Below are positions 17,322 to 24,377 of a stretch of DNA of 64,000 nt, piece after piece (position 1 is the first letter of the stretch; every line of letters begins with the position of its first letter). Source of the stretch: JAIQFL01 sp035295745 (GTDB lineage Bacteria; Acidobacteriota; Terriglobia; Bryobacterales; Bryobacteraceae); NCBI GenBank assembly GCA_035295745.1, contig DATGIL010000042.1:122186-186185 (forward strand). Direction: 5' to 3'. Below the pieces are notes generated by a model. That model was not told the DNA's origin. It ran no database searches and saw only the letters and a list, made by a program, of their open reading frames with translations. The position numbers and the translations under genes were made by a program.

Positions 17322-17349
17322 GGGGACAGGACGGCAACGGCCTGTCCCC
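17322..17349. repeat. GGGGACAGG hairpin (short copy)
   Basis: Nine-base inverted repeat GGGGACAGG/CCTGTCCCC (17322-17330 and 17341-17349) with a 10-base loop. It shares its end sequence with the long palindromes flanking the GH78 gene. Placed 10 bp after the TPR stop codon, it could help terminate transcription, but no T-tract follows. The rest of the gap to 17546 is AT-rich and may hold the promoter of the next gene. Confidence 0.8.
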
Positions 17350-17546
17350 ACTGCATTTCCTACCAAAAGCCGTATCTTCAAGCAAATCCTACCGCCGGAG
17401 TACTTCCGTACCCCCTCATGAAAAATACGTTAAGCCATGTAAGTTATTAGAATTAAAAGATTTATCTGGCTATTTGAGAGTGTTAGCCTATCGTTTTGCG
17501 CACTTCTGTGGGATACTCGATTATAGAACAGGTTTTCAACTCAGAA

Positions 17547-18899
17547 ATGTCCCAGTTGGACGACGCAATCGCCAGATATAACAAGCTTTTAGAGAGCGGC
17601 CCGTTTCACGATCTCGCTTGGGCCGAAGCACTTCACGAGCGCATGGAAAGCTCTCGGCTTTCCTCGGGTGGACGCTTAGTATGCCCGTTTCTGCGCCCGA
17701 ATTTTCTTTCCCGCCGTCAATATGAATCACTCGTCAAAACCGGCGAATCACTCATCGCAGCCATCGATCGGATGGAGCAAATGGTGCTCGCGAATCCGGC
17801 ACTTTTGGCACGTCTCGACTTGCTGCCTGCGGAAAAGATGCTGGCTTCGATCGATCCCGGTTATCAAGCTCTCGAAGTGGCGGCCAGGCTTGACTCGCAC
17901 CTGAACAACGGCAGCCTGCACTTTGTGCAATACAACGCCGATTCTCCAACCGGCGCGGGTTATGCGGACGCACTGGCAGATCTGTTCTACGACATTCCGC
18001 CGATCAAGGAATTCCGCAAGAAGTACTCGCTGTCGAAGGTCGGAAGCCGCAAACATCTTCTGCAGGCTTTGTTGAAATCGTACAAGCAGTTCGGCGGGAC
18101 CAAGAAGCCCAACATCGCGATCGTGGAGTTTCGCCCGGCCTATCATTCCGGTCAGAGCGAATACGAATTGTTCCGTGATTTCTTCCGCGAGGAAGGCTAC
18201 GCCGTCGAAATCGTTTCGCCCGAGCAGTTGGAGTATCGCAATCACATTCTCCGCAAAGGCAACTTCGAAATCAACGTGGTGTACCGGCGTCTCGGTGTTC
18301 AGGAGTTTCTGATCCGTTTCGACCTGACACATCCGCTGGTGCAGGCCTATCGTGAGCGTGCCGTTTGTGTGGTGAATAGCTTCCGTTCCGAACTGGCGCA
18401 TAAAAAGGCGATGTTCGGACTGCTCACCGATGAGACCGTGACCAACAAATTCCCGGCCGCCGAACGCAAAGCCATTCGCGATCATGTGCCGTGGACGCGC
18501 CTGGTAGCGGCGTGTAAGACCACGTACGAAGAGAAGGCCATCGACCTGCCCGAGTTCATCACGCAGAATCGCGAGCGCCTCGCGCTGAAGCCCAACGACG
18601 ATTACAGCGATCTGCACTCCTATTTCGGCTGGGAGATGGATGGTGCGGATTGGGATCGCGCCTTGAAGGCGGCGATGCGCTCTCCTTACGTCGTACAGGA
18701 ACGCGTGGAACCCGTGCGCTCGGTGTTTCCGCTCATGAGTTTCGGCCATCTGGAATTCCGTGAGATGCAAGTGGATGTGCATCCCCACGCCTATCTGGGC
18801 AAGGTGCAAGGCTGCTCGAGCTGGCTTTCCACCGGCAAGACCGGATTCTCGTCCGCGGCTGGTATCGTACCTACCTTTATTCTCGAAGCTAAGAGCTGA
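17547..18899 (+). CDS. ATP-grasp-like protein (circularly permuted type, degenerate loop)
   Basis: Protein of 450 residues with no signal peptide. The segment LHFVQYNADSPTGAGYADAL resembles the metal/substrate-binding part of circularly permuted ATP-grasp enzymes, and RLALKPNDDY resembles the ATP-binding Lys strand, where relatives usually continue with a Gly-rich loop (GGKGV); here it reads SDLHSYFGWE instead. It ends SSWLSTGKTGFSSAAGIVPTFIL. I infer a peptide-ligase or glutathionylspermidine-synthase-like fold with altered nucleotide loop. ATG at 17547 is preferred over a TTG at 17496. It appears to be transcribed alone. Confidence 0.6.
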   Translation: MSQLDDAIARYNKLLESGPFHDLAWAEALHERMESSRLSSGGRLVCPFLRPNFLSRRQYESLVKTGESLIAAIDRMEQMVLANPALLARLDLLPAEKMLASIDPGYQALEVAARLDSHLNNGSLHFVQYNADSPTGAGYADALADLFYDIPPIKEFRKKYSLSKVGSRKHLLQALLKSYKQFGGTKKPNIAIVEFRPAYHSGQSEYELFRDFFREEGYAVEIVSPEQLEYRNHILRKGNFEINVVYRRLGVQEFLIRFDLTHPLVQAYRERAVCVVNSFRSELAHKKAMFGLLTDETVTNKFPAAERKAIRDHVPWTRLVAACKTTYEEKAIDLPEFITQNRERLALKPNDDYSDLHSYFGWEMDGADWDRALKAAMRSPYVVQERVEPVRSVFPLMSFGHLEFREMQVDVHPHAYLGKVQGCSSWLSTGKTGFSSAAGIVPTFILEAKS

Positions 18900-18939
18900 T
18901 CCGCAGTCTGTAGCAACAATCCCAGTGGGCTGCTAACTG

Positions 18940-18961
18940 CACTCCTGTACCAGGAGGAGTG
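18940..18961 (+). promoter_or_regulatory. Hairpin that can pair the ribosome-binding site of the BON gene
   Basis: CACTCCT (18940-18946) is complementary to AGGAGTG (18955-18961), which overlaps the strong AGGAGG ribosome site just before ATG 18966. An alternative pairing CTCCTG/CAGGAG covers the same site. Either would hide the Shine-Dalgarno sequence, so temperature- or factor-dependent translation is possible. Confidence 0.4.
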
Positions 18962-18965
18962 AGAT

Positions 18966-19511
18966 ATGAGTCCAAAACTCTCGATTGTTGTTTTTGCCCT
19001 CGCAGGCTTAATGGGATGCGCCTCGGATCGGGCTCCGGATGTAACCGGTAAGGTTCGTGATGGGTTGCGGCAAGCCGGTTTGAATGATGTCACCGTGTCG
19101 CAGGACCGCGATAAGGGCGTCGTCACACTGGGTGGAAATGTGGCGCAAGACGCCGACAAGACCCGGGCTGAACAGATCGCCAAGCCGCTGGCGGATGGGC
19201 AGGTCTTGGCGGATCAGATCGCAGTTCTACCTAATGGGAATGCGAGCGCGGCCAAGGCGGTAGACTCGGACCTGGATAAGGGAATCGAGGCCAATCTCGA
19301 TGCGGCGCTCACCCAGTCGAATATCAAGGGCGTGAGCCATAGCACCAAGAACGGTGTGGTCACACTAACCGGCAACCTCAACACGCCAGCGCTTCGCGCG
19401 AGTGCAGAGAAAGTTGCTGCGGGCGTGCCAAACGTGCAGCAGGTGGTCAACGAGATCAATGTGAAAAATCAGCGAGCCACCACCTCGGGATCTGCCGACC
19501 GTTCCAAGTAA
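18966..19511 (+). CDS. BON-domain lipoprotein
   Basis: Periplasmic or membrane-anchored lipoprotein of 181 residues. The signal ends in lipobox LMGC with Cys18 as the acylation site. Two BON domains follow: about residues 26-85 (VRDGLRQAGLNDVTVSQDRDKGVVTLGG) and 100-168 (LDAALTQSNIKGVSHSTKNGVVTLTG), as in OsmY-type proteins that bind phospholipid and respond to envelope stress. The C-terminal tail is Ser/Thr rich. A strong AGGAGG site sits in a possible hairpin. Confidence 0.92.
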   Translation: MSPKLSIVVFALAGLMGCASDRAPDVTGKVRDGLRQAGLNDVTVSQDRDKGVVTLGGNVAQDADKTRAEQIAKPLADGQVLADQIAVLPNGNASAAKAVDSDLDKGIEANLDAALTQSNIKGVSHSTKNGVVTLTGNLNTPALRASAEKVAAGVPNVQQVVNEINVKNQRATTSGSADRSK

Positions 19512-19550
19512 CGACGTAGTGGGCAGGCGGGGTGAGCCTGCCCACCAGAA

Positions 19551-20303
19551 CTACTTGACGATATCCAGGAGTTCGATCTCGAAAACTAGAGTCGCACCGC
19601 CGGGAATGCCCGGCCTCCCACCGTCGCCGTACGCAATGGATGAGGGGCAGACGAGTTTCGCTTTGCCTCCCACTTTCATCTTCTGCACGCCTTCCGTCCA
19701 GCACGGAATCACGTTGCCCAACGGGAACGTGGCGGGAATATTACGTTTGTACGAGCTATCGAACTCAGTTCCCTTGACGAGGGTGCCTCGATAGTGGACT
19801 TTCACCTGATCGGATGCCTTTGGGGAGGGGCCGGTTCCTACCTTTAGCTCGGTGTAGATCAAGCCGGACGGCGTCTTGGTTGCACCCGGTTCGGTCGCGG
19901 CCTTTACCAGATAAGCGGCGGATGATGTCTTTTCTTTCTCTGCAACACGGGCGGATCGAGTTTGGGCGAGCGCCTGCACCTTCGGCATCCAGGTGTCAGC
20001 CTCAACCGCCGGTTTGCCTGCGGCCGCGTCCGTCAAGGCCTTCTTCACCAAGTCCAACTCTGCAGGAGACAAATCGAATTGGGCCAGATTAAAATTCTTG
20101 TATATCGCGAGACCCAGCGCGTACACCGTTTTTTGATCGTCAGTCATAGCTGTAGGGGCCGCCTTCGTGGCCGGTGCTCCCGTCTTGGTTGGGGGAGTCG
20201 TCGATTTTGCAGGTGCTTTCTGGGCTGGCGGAGCGGCCTGCTTCGTAGCAGGAGGAGTCTGTGCCATCACAACCAGAGGCAAAAATAAGAGCGATAAACG
20301 CAT
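19551..20303 (-). CDS. Secreted FKBP-type peptidyl-prolyl isomerase
   Basis: Periplasmic prolyl isomerase of 250 residues. A short signal peptide (to about residue 15) is followed by an Ala/Pro/Lys/Thr-rich linker (16-50), a helical FkpA/Mip-like dimerisation segment (about 52-130) and a C-terminal FKBP domain (about 143-250). FKBP landmarks are VKVHYRGTLVKGTEFDSSY, the FPLGNVIPCWTEGVQKMKVGGKAKL region and AYGDGGRPGIPGGATLVFEIELLDI. It helps fold exported proteins. Convergent with the BON lipoprotein gene. Confidence 0.94.
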   Translation of the reverse strand: MRLSLLFLPLVVMAQTPPATKQAAPPAQKAPAKSTTPPTKTGAPATKAAPTAMTDDQKTVYALGLAIYKNFNLAQFDLSPAELDLVKKALTDAAAGKPAVEADTWMPKVQALAQTRSARVAEKEKTSSAAYLVKAATEPGATKTPSGLIYTELKVGTGPSPKASDQVKVHYRGTLVKGTEFDSSYKRNIPATFPLGNVIPCWTEGVQKMKVGGKAKLVCPSSIAYGDGGRPGIPGGATLVFEIELLDIVK

Positions 20304-20388
20304 TTTTCTAGGCTAGCATCGTTTTTTGGTTCCGCCACCCAGACGGAAATGCTACACTTGTAGATAAAGCCAACAAGTAATCCGACCT

Positions 20389-22296
20389 ATGTGGATCACC
20401 CACTGCATGGGCCGCTTAGCGATGCTGATGGCGCTCCCTGCCGTCCTCGCTGCGCAGTCTGCCAGCTTTTCTTTCGATGTTGCCCAGCAGTTCCTCAAGA
20501 ACCACTGCCAGGCCTGCCATCAAGGTTCCGTACCCGCCGGAGGTTTTGCGATTCAGCAACTCTCTGCTCCGGATTCCCTCAGCTCCGATGCGGAGCGATG
20601 GAACAAGGTTGCCTTACGAGTCCATAACGGTGAGATGCCTCCCAAGGGCATTCCCGCTCCGAGCGTGGATGAGCGTGAGCAGTTCACTCAATGGATTACC
20701 GCATCCGTGCACCAGGCCATCTGTGCCAGCGGCCCCGTACCGAGTTCCGCGCCGATTCGCCGGATGAATCGCGACGAGTATGCGGCTACCGTGCGCGACC
20801 TCCTCGACATCCAGGCGGACCTCTCGAACTTACTACCGGCCGATGGCGCCGGCGGCGAAGGCTTCGACAATGCCGGCGAGACGCTCTTCCTGACTCCGCT
20901 CCTGCTCGAAAAATATCTGCAAGCCGCCAAGTTCGCCATGGACGTCGCCGGCAAGGAGTTCAAGTCGCGCGAGAGAATTCTCGTCGCGCATCCCGCAATC
21001 GGAGTGAGTCAGGATCAGGCGGCGCGCAAGATTTTGAAGACGTTTCTGCCCCGCGCCTTCCGCCATCCGGTTGCGGAAGAAGACGTGACCCAGTATCTCG
21101 CCCTCTTCCATGCTGCGCGCAAGCAAGGCTTGGAGTTCGAGCCCGCCATCTTCTTCACGTTGCGCGCCGTCCTGGTCTCTCCAAAATTCCTTTTCCTCTC
21201 CGAACCTCCGAATTCCGGCGCATCGGCACAGCCCGTCGATTCGTACGCCCTCGCTTCGCGCATCTCTTATTTCCTGTGGGGCAGCATGCCCGACGAGCTG
21301 CTAACCGACCTCGCCGCCGACGGTAAGTTGCGCGATCCCGAGGTGATTCACCAGCTTCTGCCGCGCATGCTGCGGCGCGAGCAGACCCTCGAGTTCTCCA
21401 AGCGCTTCGTCGACCAGTGGCTGCGCATCCGCCAGATCGATACTGACAAAGCTCCCGACGCCAAGCTCTTCCCTGCATGGGCCGCTGACGACGAACTGCG
21501 CTCCGATATCCGTCTGCAACCCGCCATCTTCTTTCACGAGGTACTCAAGCGCGACCTGTCCGTTTTGACCCTGATCGACTCCGACGCAACCGTGTTAACC
21601 CGTAAGCTGGCGAAACATTTCGGCGAAAACATCCAGATCAAGGACGATGGCCAGCAGCCCCAGTGGATCGATTTGCCGAAGGGCTCCGCCCGCGGCGGAC
21701 TGTTGGGAATGCCTGCCGTGTTGGCGGTGTCGTCGTATCCCTACCGCACGAGCCCGGTTCTACGCGGCGCATGGATTCTGGATTCGATCCTGGGCACTCC
21801 GCCTCCGCCGCCGCCTGCCGGCGTGCCTTCGCTCGATAAGCAGGCATCGGGCGATGCTCCCAAGACTGTACGCGAGATGCTCACCCAGCATCGCGCCAAT
21901 CCCGCATGCGCCAGTTGCCATAGCCGCATCGACCCGCTGGGATTTGCGCTGGAGAATTACGATTTCATTGGCCGCTGGCGCGAGCGCGACAACGGCAAAC
22001 CAGTCGACAACAAAGGCGAACTTCCCGACGGCACAATCGTTCAGGGTCCGGAGAGCCTGAAGAAAGCGCTCCTGGACCGCAAAGATCTGTTTGTCCGTAA
22101 TCTCACTTCGAAGATGCTGGGATACGCCCTCGGGCGGGGTCTCACGCTTCAGGACTCCTGCACGGTCGACCACATCGTTTCGGAATTGCGAGAGAATGAC
22201 TACCGGGCTCAGAAGCTCGTCGAACTGGTCATCATGAGCGTGCCATTTCAAAATGAGGCGCCCGCTCCGGCGCGCGCCAGAGGTACCAAACCGTGA
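20389..22296 (+). CDS. DUF1592/DUF1588-type secreted cytochrome-like protein
   Basis: Exported protein of 635 residues with the domain series typical of planctomycete/acidobacterial surface proteins (PSCyt1-like, DUF1587, DUF1595, DUF1592, DUF1588, DUF1585). A heme-c-type motif CQACH (Cys40, Cys43, His44) follows the signal peptide, and a second CASCH motif sits in the DUF1588 part (PACASCHSRIDPLG). RMNRDEYAATVRDLLDI marks DUF1587. Function is not established for the family; it nearly always pairs with a DUF1552 gene, which overlaps here by 4 bp. Confidence 0.9.
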   Translation: MWITHCMGRLAMLMALPAVLAAQSASFSFDVAQQFLKNHCQACHQGSVPAGGFAIQQLSAPDSLSSDAERWNKVALRVHNGEMPPKGIPAPSVDEREQFTQWITASVHQAICASGPVPSSAPIRRMNRDEYAATVRDLLDIQADLSNLLPADGAGGEGFDNAGETLFLTPLLLEKYLQAAKFAMDVAGKEFKSRERILVAHPAIGVSQDQAARKILKTFLPRAFRHPVAEEDVTQYLALFHAARKQGLEFEPAIFFTLRAVLVSPKFLFLSEPPNSGASAQPVDSYALASRISYFLWGSMPDELLTDLAADGKLRDPEVIHQLLPRMLRREQTLEFSKRFVDQWLRIRQIDTDKAPDAKLFPAWAADDELRSDIRLQPAIFFHEVLKRDLSVLTLIDSDATVLTRKLAKHFGENIQIKDDGQQPQWIDLPKGSARGGLLGMPAVLAVSSYPYRTSPVLRGAWILDSILGTPPPPPPAGVPSLDKQASGDAPKTVREMLTQHRANPACASCHSRIDPLGFALENYDFIGRWRERDNGKPVDNKGELPDGTIVQGPESLKKALLDRKDLFVRNLTSKMLGYALGRGLTLQDSCTVDHIVSELRENDYRAQKLVELVIMSVPFQNEAPAPARARGTKP

Positions 22297-23636
22297 GCAC
22301 TGCGAGAATTTCGCGTAGAACGCTGCTCCGCGGCGCCGGTGTCGCCCTCGGCCTGCCCTGGCTGGAGGCCATGATGCCCACGTCCGCGCGTGCAATGTCG
22401 CCGGATCCCACCAATCCTGTGCGAATGGCCATGCTCTACATGCCCAATGGCGTGAATACGGCGCACTGGCGAGCCGATGGCGTGGGCCGGGAGTTCATCC
22501 TCTCGGCGAGTCTCGACCCGCTGGCCGATTTGAAGGGTCATATTCAGGTGCTGACCAACCTGTGGAACGCGGGGTCGAAGGGCGGCGACGGGCACTACGT
22601 TAAAGAAGCCGCCATTCTCACCTGCGCCACCATCAAGAAGACGCCCGGTGTCGACATCGCCAACGGCATCTCGGTGGATCAACTCGCGGCGCAGAAGACC
22701 AGCGGCTGCACTCCAATCGATTCGCTCGAACTCGGCATTGCCCCCGTGGCTGTGGGCGTGGATCTTGCGGTGGGATACACACGGATTTACGGCTCGCACA
22801 TCTCCTGGAGCAACCCCAATACTCCCCTGCCGCGCGAACTGAATCCGGGCGCCGTTTACGAGCGGCTGTATCGCGCCGGCATGCCGCAGACCAGCAATGC
22901 GGCCCGGATGGATACGCTGTTGCTCGATCGTGTCCTCGGAGACGCGAAGCGCTTGCGCTCCCAGGTGGGTGCGGCGGATGGCGCACGGCTCGACGAGTAC
23001 CTCACGGTGATGCGCGGCATCGAGCAGCGCGTGGAGAAGGCATCCAGCGGTGAACGGCGGAACTGGAAGGCCCGGGTGCCATTGCGCATGGACGCCGCGC
23101 CGACCGACCAGCCCGCCAGCCACGAGGAACATTGCCGCCTGATGCTCGACATGATCGCCACCGCATTCCAAAGCGATACCACGCGCATCAGCACCTTCAT
23201 GTTCGGCAATGCCGTGAGCAACGTGAGCTTCCGGTTCCTGGAAGGAGTGAGCCTGGGCCACCACGACACCTCGCATCATGGCAAAGCCGAGGACAAGCTC
23301 AAGCAGTATCACCTCATCAACCGCTGGCACGTGTCGCAATACGCCTATCTGCTGCGCAAGCTGCGATCGATGAAGGAGGGCGATTCCACCGTCCTCGACA
23401 ATTCGATGATCCTGTTCGGATCGGCAATCGCCGATGGCGATAGCCACAATCCGCACAATCTCCCGCTGGTGTTGGCAGGACACGGCGGCGGGCGCATCGA
23501 CGCCGGTCAACACCTAGTCTATTCGGAAGACACGCCGCTGGCCAATCTGTACGTCTCGATGCTCAACGCCTTCGGCACCCCGGTGGACCGGTTTGCCGAC
23601 AGCACGGGGCCGTTGCCGGGAGTGCTCGGATCGTGA
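22293..23636 (+). CDS. DUF1552 family secreted protein
   Basis: Protein of 447 residues in the DUF1552 family. The N-terminus has a twin-arginine signal (SRRTLLRGAGVALGLPWLEA), so it is probably exported folded. Segments typical of the family include MLYMPNGVNTAHW, LTNLWN, the LDEYLTVMRGIEQRV helix and LVLAGHGGGRI near the C-terminus; the fold resembles the DUF1501/sulfatase-like group. The GTG start overlaps the stop of the DUF1592 gene, showing translational coupling. Partner of the cytochrome-like protein; biochemical role unknown. Confidence 0.92.
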   Translation: MSTARISRRTLLRGAGVALGLPWLEAMMPTSARAMSPDPTNPVRMAMLYMPNGVNTAHWRADGVGREFILSASLDPLADLKGHIQVLTNLWNAGSKGGDGHYVKEAAILTCATIKKTPGVDIANGISVDQLAAQKTSGCTPIDSLELGIAPVAVGVDLAVGYTRIYGSHISWSNPNTPLPRELNPGAVYERLYRAGMPQTSNAARMDTLLLDRVLGDAKRLRSQVGAADGARLDEYLTVMRGIEQRVEKASSGERRNWKARVPLRMDAAPTDQPASHEEHCRLMLDMIATAFQSDTTRISTFMFGNAVSNVSFRFLEGVSLGHHDTSHHGKAEDKLKQYHLINRWHVSQYAYLLRKLRSMKEGDSTVLDNSMILFGSAIADGDSHNPHNLPLVLAGHGGGRIDAGQHLVYSEDTPLANLYVSMLNAFGTPVDRFADSTGPLPGVLGS

Positions 23637-24046
23637 TGCGGTTGGGCATTGTTTGCCTGCTTTTTCCGTTGGCGCTCGCCGCAGCGGATGTTTCCGGCAC
23701 GTGGCTCGGCAGCAGCGAGCCCACGGGCAAACGGAATCAGGTGCAGGATCTCGCCTTCGAATTCATGCAGAAAGGCAATGTGCTCACGGGGAAGATGTAT
23801 CTGGAATACGGCAGCACGCCGATTCTGAAGGGCAAGGTGGAAGGCGACCAGATCACGTTCCAGGTAGTGGCGCGGGAGCAGAACGGGAACGAAATCAACC
23901 AGGCCCTTTTGCGTTTCACCGGTACTTGGAAAGACGGTCAAATCGAGTTCGTGCGCGAGCGCGAAGAGGTTCGCAACGCCGGCAATGCGGGGGCGTCCGT
24001 GAATCGCCCTGGGAAACAGACTTTCCACCTGAAGCGCCTGCCCTGA
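23636..24046 (+). CDS. Small secreted beta protein
   Basis: Exported protein of 136 residues: signal peptide to about residue 16 (ending ALAAA), then a compact beta-barrel-like domain (DVSGTWLGSSEP, LAFEFMQKGNVLTGKMYLEYG, KGKVEGDQITFQVVA, LRFTGTWKDGQIEFVRERE). The VSGTW...GKVEG...FTGTW pattern is frequent in small acidobacterial exported proteins of unknown function. The start overlaps the DUF1552 stop by one base, so it is the third gene of that operon. GTG at 23633 is an alternative start. Confidence 0.75.
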   Translation: MRLGIVCLLFPLALAAADVSGTWLGSSEPTGKRNQVQDLAFEFMQKGNVLTGKMYLEYGSTPILKGKVEGDQITFQVVAREQNGNEINQALLRFTGTWKDGQIEFVREREEVRNAGNAGASVNRPGKQTFHLKRLP

Positions 24047-24377
24047 AACAGTGGCTCAAACACCCTTGAAAGCAGCGGTTGGGGGTTAGGAGTTGGGGGT
24101 TCGCGGCGTGTCGCCATGGCCGAGCCGATCTGCCCGGCGAACGCGCCGCTTTCATCGGAATCCATGGCGGCGAAGCAGCCCAAGACCACTCCTGTTTGCT
24201 GTCGCAACACTCCAGCCTGAGACTTCTTCGTCTGTCCGCCAACTCTGAATACAAAGTTCAGTGAGCACCCGAAAGTTCGAGGGAATTTCGACACGGCAAA
24301 CGTAGAGTCTTTGCGAGACGTCTGCCCGCGCGCAAATCCGCTAAAATAGGAGCTACACCTCTTTTAAGGAGTCTCCA
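24047..24377. other. Intergenic region with G-rich tract and degenerate repeat
   Basis: No gene seen. At 24078-24100 a G-rich run (GGTTGGGGGTTAGG then AGTTGGGGG) could form a quadruplex. At about 24186-24240 the sequence ACTCCTGTTTGC matches the loop and right stem of the hairpin A element at 7599, in a degenerate context. The right end holds the AAGGAG ribosome site of the GH2 gene. Confidence 0.5.

Noticed and set aside
17322..17349. Intrinsic terminator of the TPR gene
   Set aside because: The hairpin is placed well, but there is no T-tract and the same sequence is a dispersed repeat.
17748..18809. 353-codon minus-strand frame opposite the ATP-grasp-like gene
   Set aside because: Antisense shadow with His/Val-rich low-information composition.
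22248..23513. 421-codon minus-strand frame opposite DUF1552
   Set aside because: Antisense shadow; the plus-strand protein has a Tat signal and family motifs.
24186..24240. Third copy of the two-hairpin element
   Set aside because: Only ACTCCTGTTTGC matches well; the 9-bp hairpin is not preserved, so it is noted only as degenerate.
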